From: Flavobacteriaceae bacterium UBA6268
GTDB lineage: Bacteria; Bacteroidota; Bacteroidia; Flavobacteriales; Flavobacteriaceae
Assembly (NCBI GenBank): GCA_002440705.1
Contig: DJVA01000075.1
Coordinates: forward strand, 19,151-83,150
Direction: 5' to 3'
DNA length: 64,000 nt
Below the pieces are notes generated by a model. The model did not search any database and had not been told where the DNA came from. It saw only the letters and a list, made by a program, of their open reading frames with translations. The number at the start of each line of letters is the position of its first letter. Position 1 is the stretch's first letter. The translations under genes were made by a program, and so were the position numbers. Below are positions 26,311-35,401 of the stretch, one piece after another.

Positions 26311-29300
26311 GCCTATCGTTAAAATACTTTTGAACTTCCTTTTTATATTCGAAGTGCAAAGGTAGGGCTTCCCTGTTTAGGATTTCTTCCTGATTAAAAT
26401 ATTTTTTAATGTCTTCGGGAGCCAATCGAAGGGTATTGTTGAATTCTTTAAGATTAGTGCGCGATTCGCGACGCTCTTCCTTACCTTGCTCTAAATCGGC
26501 CTCGGTAAGTTTCAACAATTCGTACTGTAGGTTTAAAATTCGTTCTAGGGTACGCTGATTAAATCCTTTCTCTAACAATTGTTGCTCAATACCTTCCATT
26601 TCCTTGATTATTTGACCGCCCTTCCCGTCTAGGCCCTCTTTGCTAAGTTTGTCTTGCAATTGGTTTCGTAATTGTTGTTGCTGTTTGTAAATCTCATAAA
26701 TAGCGCCATTCATATCCTCTCTATAGGACTCTGATTCGCCATCGTTACCATTATTGCCGTTTTTGTTTCCTTTGCCTCCTTTCCCACTTTGTCCATCTTT
26801 TCCGGAACTGCCTTCTCCCTCACCGGAATTGCCTTCATTTCCTTGTTTGCCTTCCTGTGTTCCTTTTTCATTCCCTTCGGACATACCATCTTGCATTTGT
26901 TGTCCCAAACTCTTTTGTTTCTGAATGATATCTGGCAGCTGAAAGCCGCTACCTTGACCTTGGCCAGACCCTTGTCCTGCACCAGGCATTCCCATGGCCA
27001 TAGCCTGCATATTCCCCAAAAGTTCGCTAAGCAATATAGCGAGCTCATTGGCGCCCGTAACCGTATACTGCTGGCTAGAAATGCCCGTTCGTAAGCTGTT
27101 ATCGGCTAACCTTTCAAGGGATTTGTCCAGGTTAAAGGAAACCTCTGTCAAAGCTTCGTTGATTTCTTTACTGATAAGCGGTTGGCGCAACGAAAGCGCA
27201 AAAAGGCTGTCGTCAATGTGCTGGAAATTCAATTTCAAATCATTTTGTTCATTAAGTTTCCTTCCAAAGGCGGCACTACCATAATCAATCATTTTAAACT
27301 GCTTCATCAAATCTTCCTGTTCGAAAGAAAATACAACCAAATTGTCCAATATTTGACGAAGCATCTCAACATCTTCATTGATCATCTCCATTTGACCTCC
27401 CATCATCCCGGATTGCATTTGTTGGCTCATTTGTTTCATCTTCTGGCCGGCATTCTTCTGGTTTTGCTGGGCTCCATTTTGGTTCTGCTGTTCCAGCTTA
27501 TCGGTCGCCTCTTGCTGTTGTTGTTTCACCTGCTCTTCTCCTTTGGAATCCTTTGGTATGTCCATAGGTTCTTTTAAGCCCTCATTTTCTTTTTGAAGTT
27601 CGTTCATCTCTTTTTGAAAATCCTCAAACTTCTCGTTAAGCTCTTCTTGCTTTTCCTTGGTATTCTCCTCGGAATCCTTTTGGGATAATTTTTCTTGTTC
27701 TTCGCCCAGTTTAAAGAGTTCTTCAGCCAATTTTTCGGCTTTCTTAGTTACATAATAGCGTTTGGTAAGCTCTACCAATTGCTCGAGATTCTTTTCCTGG
27801 TTTTTGTTTTGCTTTGCAAGCTGTTCCAGCTTTTCGGAAAATTCTTCTTTGTTGATTTTATCCTGAAGCCGTTCCAGTTCTTCAAGCAATTTCTCGTTTT
27901 CCTGGAGTTGTTCTTCGTTTTCGTTCAAACGCTCTTCCAACTGCTCCTTAAAGGGGTCTTTATCTTCTTTATCGGGTTGAAAATTCTGCAAATCTTCCTT
28001 CATTTCCTTGGAGAACTTTTGCATCATTTCTTCTTGTTGTTTTTGGCGTTTCAAAAATTCCTCGAGTTTTTTCTTGTCGTTCCAATTAAGCGCTTCTTTC
28101 TCCTTTTGGGTCTTGTTGATGTCTTCGAGGCGCTTTTCTTGATCTTTGAGGTTCTTAAGCGTTTTGGAAAGATCCTCTATGGTTTCCCCTTGTTTGTTGA
28201 GCCATTCTTTTTCTTGTTCTTCTTTGGTTAGCTTTCGAAAGGTGTAAAAAGCCGACTTGGAGGATTTGTGATGGTGAATGGCATCGTTGTCAAATACTTC
28301 AAAATAATATTCGTAGGAAACGCCCTCCTGCAATTTCAAATTCCCTGGGAATTCATATGCAAATTGATCAAAATTGGAGGTGCTCACAGGAAGGGAAACT
28401 TTGGTGCTCTGGGTTTCGTCGCCTAAGGGATAGTAAACAAGTTGAAGCTTCGTAAGACCGTAATCATCAGAAACTTGCCCTAGGAAATAATACGTTTGAA
28501 GCGAGAGAGAATCCTGCCTGGACTCCACGGAAATATCTGGATAGGCATCCTTCACCACAGCCAATGAAAACGACAGGTTTTCATAATCCCTAAGCTGTTC
28601 GTTAGAGGTAGTGATGGTATAATCCAATTTTTGATAAACGCCCTTTCTATAGGTAAAATTTTGATCTTCCTTTTTGAAGGATACCATCGTATCTTCAGTT
28701 CTAAAATGTACCACGTCTGTATTTTTAGTGGCAAGTTTCCAAACAATGACAGTACCCTCAGGAACCGATGCATTTCCAGTACTTTTCAGGGTTTCGTCCT
28801 TTTTCCCAGTGTAAGCAGGATAATCTAAAACCATATCAAAGCCCAATATGGAAGGGGTTTTTAGCACCTCGAGGCGGTAGGGCTTCGAAACCACTTTGTT
28901 GGCGTGAAAGCGGAAATCCAAATCCTCATTTGGTTGCTGAAATGTATACTCAAACAATCCGGGGCGGGTCTGTTCCAAATAATACGTTTCATTATTGTAT
29001 TGGATGGTGACATTATTTGGCGCTATAGAGCCTTCCGTTTTGACCCGTATCGTGAAATTTCTGTTTTCGATGGCTTTAAGTGTATCCGTCTGGAGAATAA
29101 ACCGAAAAGGGGCCGGGGGCTCAAAAGCCGTGTCATAATGAACGACACGTTCATAACTGCTCGAAAAAAGGTGGGCATCCCAAAACAAGGTAACGAGCAC
29201 AATTACCAAAACCGGTAAGGCGGCGTATTTTAAGTACTTCAAGTTCTTTCGAAAATTGATAGCCCGAACAAATGGAATGGGCTGAAGCTCTGTTGCCTTT

Positions 29301-29689
29301 TGATCGATGCTGGCCGCCAACAATTCCGATTCTCGCTGGTTTTGATTGAGTTGAATAACATTAAGCAGCTTATCACTAACTTCCGGGAAATGGCTTCCAA
29401 TGATTTTCGAGGCTTCTTCATGCCCTATTCCCCCCTGAAGTTTAAAGAGTTTCGCCAGAGGGAGTGCCACAAACCTTGCAAATAATGCAACCTCCACGGC
29501 TACAAAAACCCAAAAAAGTAGTGCCCTACCCGTAGTGCCTAACCACAGAAAATGCTCTATTAACAATGTTAGTATAAAGTAAAGCAGCCCAATGGCAAAA
29601 AAAAGTATTGCTCCCTTGATTAATTCATTGATATAATACTTCCGGATGAACTCCTCAAGCTTTTGTTGTATGATTTTAAATGTGCTCAA
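26303..29689 (-). CDS. DUF4175-like large membrane protein with coiled coils
   Basis: A 1128-residue protein. Two membrane helices near residues 23-45 and 55-76 and a third at about 152-172 are followed by a periplasmic beta-rich region, then a very long Glu/Lys/Gln-rich coiled coil (about 500-760), and a Gly/Gln/Asn-rich low-complexity stretch (about 890-985) before a C-terminal helical part. I recognise this as the Bacteroidota DUF4175 family. The function is unknown; the layout suggests a structural or scaffold role across the periplasm. It is first in the unit with ybeY. Confidence 0.82.
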   Translation of the reverse strand: MSTFKIIQQKLEEFIRKYYINELIKGAILFFAIGLLYFILTLLIEHFLWLGTTGRALLFWVFVAVEVALFARFVALPLAKLFKLQGGIGHEEASKIIGSHFPEVSDKLLNVIQLNQNQRESELLAASIDQKATELQPIPFVRAINFRKNLKYLKYAALPVLVIVLVTLFWDAHLFSSSYERVVHYDTAFEPPAPFRFILQTDTLKAIENRNFTIRVKTEGSIAPNNVTIQYNNETYYLEQTRPGLFEYTFQQPNEDLDFRFHANKVVSKPYRLEVLKTPSILGFDMVLDYPAYTGKKDETLKSTGNASVPEGTVIVWKLATKNTDVVHFRTEDTMVSFKKEDQNFTYRKGVYQKLDYTITTSNEQLRDYENLSFSLAVVKDAYPDISVESRQDSLSLQTYYFLGQVSDDYGLTKLQLVYYPLGDETQSTKVSLPVSTSNFDQFAYEFPGNLKLQEGVSYEYYFEVFDNDAIHHHKSSKSAFYTFRKLTKEEQEKEWLNKQGETIEDLSKTLKNLKDQEKRLEDINKTQKEKEALNWNDKKKLEEFLKRQKQQEEMMQKFSKEMKEDLQNFQPDKEDKDPFKEQLEERLNENEEQLQENEKLLEELERLQDKINKEEFSEKLEQLAKQNKNQEKNLEQLVELTKRYYVTKKAEKLAEELFKLGEEQEKLSQKDSEENTKEKQEELNEKFEDFQKEMNELQKENEGLKEPMDIPKDSKGEEQVKQQQQEATDKLEQQNQNGAQQNQKNAGQKMKQMSQQMQSGMMGGQMEMINEDVEMLRQILDNLVVFSFEQEDLMKQFKMIDYGSAAFGRKLNEQNDLKLNFQHIDDSLFALSLRQPLISKEINEALTEVSFNLDKSLERLADNSLRTGISSQQYTVTGANELAILLSELLGNMQAMAMGMPGAGQGSGQGQGSGFQLPDIIQKQKSLGQQMQDGMSEGNEKGTQEGKQGNEGNSGEGEGSSGKDGQSGKGGKGNKNGNNGNDGESESYREDMNGAIYEIYKQQQQLRNQLQDKLSKEGLDGKGGQIIKEMEGIEQQLLEKGFNQRTLERILNLQYELLKLTEADLEQGKEERRESRTNLKEFNNTLRLAPEDIKKYFNQEEILNREALPLHFEYKKEVQKYFNDRHD

Positions 29690-29811
29690 AATTTGCGATA
29701 AGACACTAAATTAAAACAAAAATTACACCAAGAAAGCCATTTTAGCAAAGATTTATGGCTCTCGGCACTAAATACACTTCCATGGCCATTTTATCTGAGC
29801 CATCAGAATTG

Positions 29812-29819
29812 TATCTTTG
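29812..29819 (+). promoter_or_regulatory. gltX -7 promoter element
   Basis: TATCTTTG, a perfect TAnnTTTG box, ends 19 bases before the gltX ATG. No clear TTG lies at the expected distance upstream. Confidence 0.55.
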
Positions 29820-29838
29820 CCCCTCTAAATAAGATTTC

Positions 29839-31344
29839 ATGCCACAAAAAGTCCGTGTCCGCTTTGCCCCGAGCCCTACAGGCCCACTCCACATTGGCGG
29901 GGTGAGAACCGCTTTGTACAATTACTTGTTTGCCAAAAAGCACGGGGGCGACTTTTTATTGCGCATCGAGGACACGGATCAAAGCCGTTACGTGGAAAAG
30001 GCTGAAGATTATATCGTGGAAACCCTAAATTGGCTACAAATTCCCTTTGATGAAGGTCCAGGAAACGAAGGCCATTGTGGGCCCTACAGGCAGAGCGAAA
30101 GAAAAGCACTGTATCAACAATATGCTGATCAACTAATCGCTACAGGAAAAGCCTATTATGCTTTTGACACTTCTGAAGAGCTTGAAGCACACCGAAAGCA
30201 GCATGAAGCCGAAGGCAAAACATTTATTTACAATTGGCACAACCGCAAAAAACTAAAAAACTCCCTTTCCCTTCCTCCGGAAGAAATTGAAAAAAGACTG
30301 CAGCACACTGATTTTGTCATCCGATTTAAATGTCCCGAAGGTAAAACACTTCAGCTTAAAGACCGTATCCGAGGCGATATAGAAATAGACACTAACACAT
30401 TGGATGACAAGGTGTTGTTCAAAAGTGATGGCATGCCAACCTATCACTTGGCCAATATCGTAGACGACCATTTAATGGAAATTACCCATGTAATCCGTGG
30501 GGAAGAATGGCTGCCCTCCCTGGCGCTACACCAACTGCTCTACGATGCCTTTGATTGGAAAGCTCCAGAGTTTGCGCATTTGCCTCTTATCCTAAAGCCT
30601 TCCGGAAAGGGGAAATTGAGCAAGCGTGATGGGGAATTGGGCGGGTTTCCTGTTTTTCCATTGGAGTGGCACACAGAAAATGAAGTGTTCATGGGCTTTC
30701 GGGAAGAAGGCTATTTACCCGAAGCGGTGGTTAACATGTTGGCCCTTTTGGGCTGGAACCCAGGGACCGAACAAGAGTTTTTTTCACTCAAGCAACTCGT
30801 GGATGTATTTTCCTTGGAGCGGGTTAACAAGGCAGGCGCCAAATTTGATCCTGAAAAGGCCAAATGGTTTCAACACCATTACCTGCAGGAAATGGACGAG
30901 AAGATTCTCATTAGTGGTTTTAAGGATCTTTTGGCGTCCAAAAATATCTTTCCGAATAATGATGTGCCAAAAATTGTGTCATTGCTGAAAGAGCGGGCCA
31001 CTTTTATAAACGATTTTTGGGAACAGGGAAGTTTCTTTTTTGAAGGCCCAAAGTCTTATGATGAAAAGGCCTTTCAAAAAGCTGTAAATGCCGATACACC
31101 ACAACTCCTTGGTGAGGTTTCCAAAATCATCCAGGAAACAGAGAAATTTACCGAGGATGTCCTTTCGGAAAAAATAAAAGGCTGGATTACTGCATCCGGT
31201 ATTGGTTTTGGAAAGGTAATGATGCCGCTTCGCTTGGCCCTTGTGGGCGAAATGAAGGGGCCAGAAGTGTTTTCGATTATTGAAGTGCTGGGCAAGGAAG
31301 AAAGCTTGTTAAGGATTCAAAATTTAATCGTCCAAAAGCCTTAA
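29839..31344 (+). CDS. gltX: Glutamate--tRNA ligase
   Basis: A 501-residue class I synthetase. The HIGH motif is in RFAPSPTGPLHIGGVRTALY near the N-terminus, the KMSKS motif is KGKLSKRDG, and RIEDTDQSRY and HVIRGEEWLPS are family signatures. It charges tRNA-Glu with glutamate. A full-length glnS lies 2 kb away, so tRNA-Gln is probably charged directly and this enzyme need not be non-discriminating. Its stop codon overlaps that of the converging barrel gene. Confidence 0.97.
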   Translation: MPQKVRVRFAPSPTGPLHIGGVRTALYNYLFAKKHGGDFLLRIEDTDQSRYVEKAEDYIVETLNWLQIPFDEGPGNEGHCGPYRQSERKALYQQYADQLIATGKAYYAFDTSEELEAHRKQHEAEGKTFIYNWHNRKKLKNSLSLPPEEIEKRLQHTDFVIRFKCPEGKTLQLKDRIRGDIEIDTNTLDDKVLFKSDGMPTYHLANIVDDHLMEITHVIRGEEWLPSLALHQLLYDAFDWKAPEFAHLPLILKPSGKGKLSKRDGELGGFPVFPLEWHTENEVFMGFREEGYLPEAVVNMLALLGWNPGTEQEFFSLKQLVDVFSLERVNKAGAKFDPEKAKWFQHHYLQEMDEKILISGFKDLLASKNIFPNNDVPKIVSLLKERATFINDFWEQGSFFFEGPKSYDEKAFQKAVNADTPQLLGEVSKIIQETEKFTEDVLSEKIKGWITASGIGFGKVMMPLRLALVGEMKGPEVFSIIEVLGKEESLLRIQNLIVQKP

Positions 31345-32039
31345 AAAAACACATACCCTCCAAAAACCCACATTCCAACATTTCCTTTAAACCCACCTTC
31401 GGGCTTGGCAGTTGCCAACGCTTCGGAATCGTTAAAACGGTTGAATACATTGGTCACTCCATACTGGTATTGCACATTTAGTCGAAAGTGTGTGAGCCCA
31501 ACTGTAATTCCACCAGCCACATGCAGATGCACGCGGGAAATGTTTTCAATGTCTGAAGCCTTGAGTGTCTCGTAACCATCCAAAACATAGTTTTCTTGGG
31601 CTTCCTGGTTTGGCTTCAATTTGCCATTTACATTCAGGATGGGGCCAAAATCTAGTGAAAGGTAATGCCCAACCAGGTTGTAGCTCCCCAAAAACTTCAC
31701 CTGCACACTCGAAAGGGTATAGTCGATGTAGCGCTCGTCAAATCCGTTGATGGGGCTGGTAAAATCCCTGCCAAGGATTCCCAATTCATTTTGGAAAAAA
31801 GTAATCCCGTACTCCAAGTCGAAGTTATTGTAAAAATCGCCACGGGTAACAAATCCAAGTGCAAACCCTGTTCCCTGTTTGGTGTTGAAATGATTGGTTT
31901 CAATATTGAACAGTGTTACGCCACCCTGAAGGCCCAGCAAGTTGTAATCTTCCCTTACATGTTGGGCGTTTGTGGTATTAAAAAAAGCGAGGAATAACGT
32001 AACTAAGAAGAGGTTTTTTAGACTCATAAAGTAATTCAT
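31341..32039 (-). CDS. PorT-like outer-membrane beta-barrel protein
   Basis: A 232-residue exported protein: signal peptide ending at TTNAQ (about residue 25), then alternating strands such as GITVGLTHFRLNVQYQYGVT and a final strand ending in a double Phe, typical of small beta-barrels. It resembles the PorT family, members of which take part in type IX secretion or gliding, but the similarity is general and I would not name it porT. ATG at 32027 is an alternative start that gives a more typical signal peptide. Confidence 0.7.
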   Translation of the reverse strand: MNYFMSLKNLFLVTLFLAFFNTTNAQHVREDYNLLGLQGGVTLFNIETNHFNTKQGTGFALGFVTRGDFYNNFDLEYGITFFQNELGILGRDFTSPINGFDERYIDYTLSSVQVKFLGSYNLVGHYLSLDFGPILNVNGKLKPNQEAQENYVLDGYETLKASDIENISRVHLHVAGGITVGLTHFRLNVQYQYGVTNVFNRFNDSEALATAKPEGGFKGNVGMWVFGGYVFF

Positions 32040-32059
32040 TTAGGGGCTAAAAGTAGCCT

Positions 32060-32067
32060 TAATTTTG
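32060..32067 (+). promoter_or_regulatory. Possible -7 element for the SPFH gene
   Basis: TAATTTTG matches TAnnTTTG and ends 38 bases before the SPFH start. No TTG is found at the proper distance, so this is tentative. Confidence 0.35.
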
Positions 32068-32105
32068 TATCTTCAAACGATAAATTCACTTAAATATTTA
32101 AAACT

Positions 32106-33092
32106 ATGGGCGGAATGTTACCTATTGTATTCGTAGTGGCTGCATTTTTTGTACTACTGATGTTTATTTTCACTGTAAAGCAGCAAACAGCAGCAATTAT
32201 AGAACGGTTTGGAAGGTTTGAAAGCATCCGGAGTTCGGGCTTGCGTTTTAAAATTCCAATGGTCGACCGCATTGTTGGTCGCATCAACTTGAAAATCCAA
32301 CAGTTGGATGTCATCGTGGAAACAAAGACTAAGGACGATGTTTTTGTTCGATTGAAAATCTCGGTCCAATTTCAGGTAATCAAAGACAAAGTATATGAGG
32401 CATTCTATAAGTTGGAAAGCCCGCATGACCAGATTACTTCTTATGTTTTCGATGTAGTGCGCGCTGAAGTGCCAAAAATGAAGCTGGATGATGTTTTTGA
32501 GCGTAAAGACGACATCGCCATCGCCGTGAAGGCAGAACTTAACGATGCCATGGTGGATTATGGCTACGACATTATTAAAACCCTGGTCACCGACATCGAC
32601 CCAGACCAACAGGTGAAAGCGGCCATGAACCGTATCAATGCGGCCGAACGCGAAAAAGTGGCCGCCGAGTATGAGGCAGAAGCCGAACGCATCAAGATTG
32701 TTGCCAAGGCCCGGGCAGAAGCAGAAAGTAAGCGACTACAAGGTCAAGGTATTGCAGACCAGCGAAGGGAAATTGCCCGTGGTTTGGAAGAATCGGTGGA
32801 AGTGTTGAACAATGTGGGGATCAATTCCCAAGAGGCTTCAGCACTTATTGTTGTAACCCAGCACTACGATACCCTTCAGTCTATTGGTGAAGAGACCAAT
32901 ACCAATCTCATCCTGTTGCCCAATTCACCGCAAGCGGGAAGCGACATGCTCAACAACATGATTGCCTCTTTTGTAGCCAGCAACCAGATTGGGGAAGAAA
33001 TGAAAAAACAGAATCGCGCTTCAGGACTAGGAGGTTCGGCCAACAAGAAAAGGACGCCTCCCGCACAAACTGACAACGATGTTGCGTATTAA
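32106..33092 (+). CDS. SPFH/stomatin-like membrane protein
   Basis: A 328-residue protein: an N-terminal membrane helix (about 5-25), then the SPFH domain starting TVKQQTAAIIERFGRFESI with GLRFKIPMVDRI, a helical stretch rich in Ala, Glu and Arg (NAAEREKVAAEYEAEAERIK) and a flexible tail. Stomatin-like proteins form membrane microdomain scaffolds, often with a NfeD-type protein; none is adjacent here. A good terminator follows. Confidence 0.9.
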   Translation: MGGMLPIVFVVAAFFVLLMFIFTVKQQTAAIIERFGRFESIRSSGLRFKIPMVDRIVGRINLKIQQLDVIVETKTKDDVFVRLKISVQFQVIKDKVYEAFYKLESPHDQITSYVFDVVRAEVPKMKLDDVFERKDDIAIAVKAELNDAMVDYGYDIIKTLVTDIDPDQQVKAAMNRINAAEREKVAAEYEAEAERIKIVAKARAEAESKRLQGQGIADQRREIARGLEESVEVLNNVGINSQEASALIVVTQHYDTLQSIGEETNTNLILLPNSPQAGSDMLNNMIASFVASNQIGEEMKKQNRASGLGGSANKKRTPPAQTDNDVAY

Positions 33093-33093
33093 A

Positions 33094-33118
33094 AAAAGCC
33101 CTCAAATTGAGGGCTTTT
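33094..33118 (+). terminator. Bidirectional intrinsic terminator between SPFH and glnS
   Basis: A perfect ten-pair stem AAAAGCCCTC/GAGGGCTTTT (33094-33103 and 33109-33118) with a five-base loop. The flanking A and T runs let it work in both directions, ending both converging genes. Confidence 0.9.
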
Positions 33119-33123
33119 AATTT

Positions 33124-34803
33124 TTACTCTTCAGAAATTTTTGCCCACGAATCCCTAAGGGGTACCGTTCTGTTAAAGACTTTATGGCCCGCTGTGCTGT
33201 CGCTATCGACCACAAAATATCCCAGTCGTTGAAACTGAAAATGATCTCCTGGGGCTGCGCCCTCAAGACTGGGTTCGGCGTACCCCGTAATTACCTCCAA
33301 GGAATTGGGATTGATGAATTCCATAAAATCTTTCTCTTTGTGAGTGTCGGGAGATGGTTCTGTGAACAAGCGATCGTACATCCGCACTTCCACTGAAAGT
33401 GCTTCCTTAACAGAAACCCAATGAAGTGTTCCTTTTACTTTTCGAAGGGAAGCTTCCGTGCCGCTGCCGCTTTTGCTGTCAGCGTCATAGGTACAATGAA
33501 TTTCGAGAATGTTGCCTTCTTCGTCTTTTACCAAACGTTCTCCTTGAATAATGTACGCATTTTTCAAGCGCACTTCCTTGCCCAGTGACAGTCTAAAAAA
33601 CTTTCTGTTGGCTTCCTCCATAAAATCATCGCGCTCTATGTATAGTTCTTTTGAAAAGGGGACTTTTCGGTATCCCGCATTTTCATCCTCGGGATTGTTT
33701 TCGGCTTCCAGCCATTCGGTCTTCCCAACAGGATAATTGGTAATAACCAACTTTACGGGGTCCAAAACCACCATGACACGAGGAGCTTTTTGGTTCAAAT
33801 CCTCTCGGGCACAGAATTCCAAATGGGAAACGTCAATAAGGTTTTCCCGTTTTCCAACCCCAATACTGTCGGCAAAATTCCGGATGGAATTGGGTGTATA
33901 GCCTCTTCTTCTAAGTCCAGAAATGGTGGGCATTCGAGGGTCGTCCCATCCCTTTACCACTTTATCCTGTACCAGTTTCAACAATTTTCTTTTGCTTACC
34001 ACCGTGTGACTCAGGTTTCTCCGGGCAAATTCCCTTTGTTTGGGACGCAACTTTTTTGGGTCGTACACCTGGTCCAAAAACCAATCGTAAAGTTCCCTAT
34101 GGGGCAAAAACTCTAAGGTACAGAACGAGTGGGATACTTGCTCGAGGTAATCACTTTCCCCATGGGTCCAGTCATACATAGGAAAAATCTTCCAATCGGT
34201 TCCCGTTCGGTGGTGGTGTTTGTGCATGACGCGGTACATAACCGGGTCGCGCATCAACATATTGGGCGAAGCCATATCAATCTTGGCCCTAAGCACATGC
34301 TGCCCTTCTGGAACTTTACCCTCCTTCATTTTTTGGAAAAGCGCCAAGCTTTCAGCGATGGGGCGGTTTCGGAAAGGGCTTTCTACTCCTGGAGAATTGG
34401 GTGTTCCCTTTTGGTTGGCAATGGTTTCGGACGACTGGGAATCGACGTAGGCTTTTCCTTCAGTAATCATTTCAACTGCCCAATCGTATAGCTGCTGGAA
34501 ATAATCGGAAGCATAGCATTCGTTGGCCCAATTGAAGCCGAGCCAAGAAATGTCTGCTTTAATCGCATCCACAAATTCCTGTTCTTCTTTTGAAGGATTG
34601 GTATCATCAAAGCGCAGGTTTACAGGTGCTTGGTATTTTAGGCCCAATCCAAAATTAAGGCAAATTGATGAGGCGTGACCAATATGCAAATAACCGTTGG
34701 GCTCTGGTGGAAACCGAAAGCAAAGATCGCTTTTGGAATACCCTTGTTTTAAATCTTCTTCGATGATGTGCTCAATAAAATTGAGGCTCCTTTCTTCGCT
34801 CAT
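33124..34803 (-). CDS. glnS: Glutamine--tRNA ligase
   Basis: A 559-residue class I synthetase of normal length. RFPPEPNGYLHIGHASSICL carries the HIGH motif and HTVVSKRKLL the KMSKS-like motif; DDTNPSKEEQEFVDAIKADI is diagnostic of GlnRS. The C-terminal beta-barrel anticodon-binding domains are present. It charges tRNA-Gln directly. Confidence 0.97.
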   Translation of the reverse strand: MSEERSLNFIEHIIEEDLKQGYSKSDLCFRFPPEPNGYLHIGHASSICLNFGLGLKYQAPVNLRFDDTNPSKEEQEFVDAIKADISWLGFNWANECYASDYFQQLYDWAVEMITEGKAYVDSQSSETIANQKGTPNSPGVESPFRNRPIAESLALFQKMKEGKVPEGQHVLRAKIDMASPNMLMRDPVMYRVMHKHHHRTGTDWKIFPMYDWTHGESDYLEQVSHSFCTLEFLPHRELYDWFLDQVYDPKKLRPKQREFARRNLSHTVVSKRKLLKLVQDKVVKGWDDPRMPTISGLRRRGYTPNSIRNFADSIGVGKRENLIDVSHLEFCAREDLNQKAPRVMVVLDPVKLVITNYPVGKTEWLEAENNPEDENAGYRKVPFSKELYIERDDFMEEANRKFFRLSLGKEVRLKNAYIIQGERLVKDEEGNILEIHCTYDADSKSGSGTEASLRKVKGTLHWVSVKEALSVEVRMYDRLFTEPSPDTHKEKDFMEFINPNSLEVITGYAEPSLEGAAPGDHFQFQRLGYFVVDSDSTAGHKVFNRTVPLRDSWAKISEE

Positions 34804-34820
34804 ACCTTAATTTAAGACTG

Positions 34821-34855
34821 CAAAGATACCAAAAGCACATAAAAAAGTATCTTTG
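34821..34855. promoter_or_regulatory. Divergent -7 elements for glnS and folB
   Basis: In the 66-base gap there is TATCTTTG on the minus strand at 34821-34828 (17 bases before glnS) and TATCTTTG on the plus strand at 34848-34855 (14 bases before folB). The two boxes are identical and only 19 bases apart, so the two polymerase footprints would overlap. Confidence 0.6.
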
Positions 34856-34869
34856 CAAAAACATTTTAA

Positions 34870-35226
34870 ATGAGCACGATACACCTAAAAAATATCCGCC
34901 TTTTTGCCAACCATGGCTGTTTGACCGAGGAGGAGAAGATTGGCAGTGATTACATCGTTAACCTAAGGGTGAAAGCCAACTTGGTTCAGGCTGCCGAAAC
35001 CGATTTGCTTTGCGATACTGTGGATTATGTGCTTCTAAACAAAATTGTAAAAGAGCAGATGGCCATACGGTCAAAATTGTTGGAACATGTTGGGAAGCGG
35101 ATCATTGACGCTATTTTTCAAGAAGTTCCTTTGGTGACGAAGGTAAAAGTAACCGTGGCCAAAGTAAACCCCCCTATTGGTGGCGACGTAGCTGAAGTTA
35201 GTGTTACCATGAAATCCCAACGATAG
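34870..35226 (+). CDS. folB: Dihydroneopterin aldolase
   Basis: A 118-residue tunnelling-fold enzyme. It has the family pattern RLFANHGCLTEEEKIGSDYI, with the conserved Glu that binds the pterin, and LLEHVGKRIIDAI with the catalytic Lys further on (VTKVKVTVAKVNPPI). It splits dihydroneopterin to 6-hydroxymethyl-dihydropterin in folate synthesis. No other folate genes are adjacent. Confidence 0.9.
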   Translation: MSTIHLKNIRLFANHGCLTEEEKIGSDYIVNLRVKANLVQAAETDLLCDTVDYVLLNKIVKEQMAIRSKLLEHVGKRIIDAIFQEVPLVTKVKVTVAKVNPPIGGDVAEVSVTMKSQR

Positions 35227-35279
35227 TTCATTTACAATAAAACAAACGGGAAATCACTTTTCATTCAAGGGATTCTTTT

Positions 35280-35287
35280 TATATTTG
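35280..35287 (+). promoter_or_regulatory. tRNA-Cys -7 promoter element
   Basis: TATATTTG ends 11 bases before the mature tRNA 5' end. This spacing places the start site a few bases after the box, which calibrates other boxes in the window. Confidence 0.6.
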
Positions 35288-35298
35288 CCCTCTAGTTT

Positions 35299-35369
35299 GG
35301 CGTCTTGGCCGAGTGGCTAGGCAGAGGTCTGCAAAACCTTTTACAGCGGTTCGAATCCGCTAGACGCCT
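35299..35369 (+). tRNA. tRNA-Cys (GCA)
   Basis: A 71-base cloverleaf. The acceptor GGCGTCT (35299-35305) pairs with AGACGCC (35362-35368), discriminator T35369. The T arm is AGCGG-TTCGAAT-CCGCT. The anticodon loop CTGCAAA has GCA at 35331-35333, flanked by a five-pair stem with one G-T pair. CCA is not encoded. Confidence 0.96.
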
Positions 35370-35370
35370 C

Positions 35371-35401
35371 AAAACCTCCATGAAATCGTGGGGGTTTTTT
35401 T
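35371..35401 (+). terminator. Bidirectional intrinsic terminator after tRNA-Cys
   Basis: A 12-pair stem (35371-35382 with 35387-35398, two G-T pairs) with loop AAAT and a T-run to 35401. Its right edge overlaps the stop codon of the converging LysE-family gene, which it can also terminate. Confidence 0.88.

Noticed and set aside
27695..28231. A 178-codon frame of mostly Phe and Leu opposite the DUF4175-like gene
   Set aside because: It is the reverse complement of a Glu/Lys-rich coiled coil and only looks like a membrane protein for that reason.
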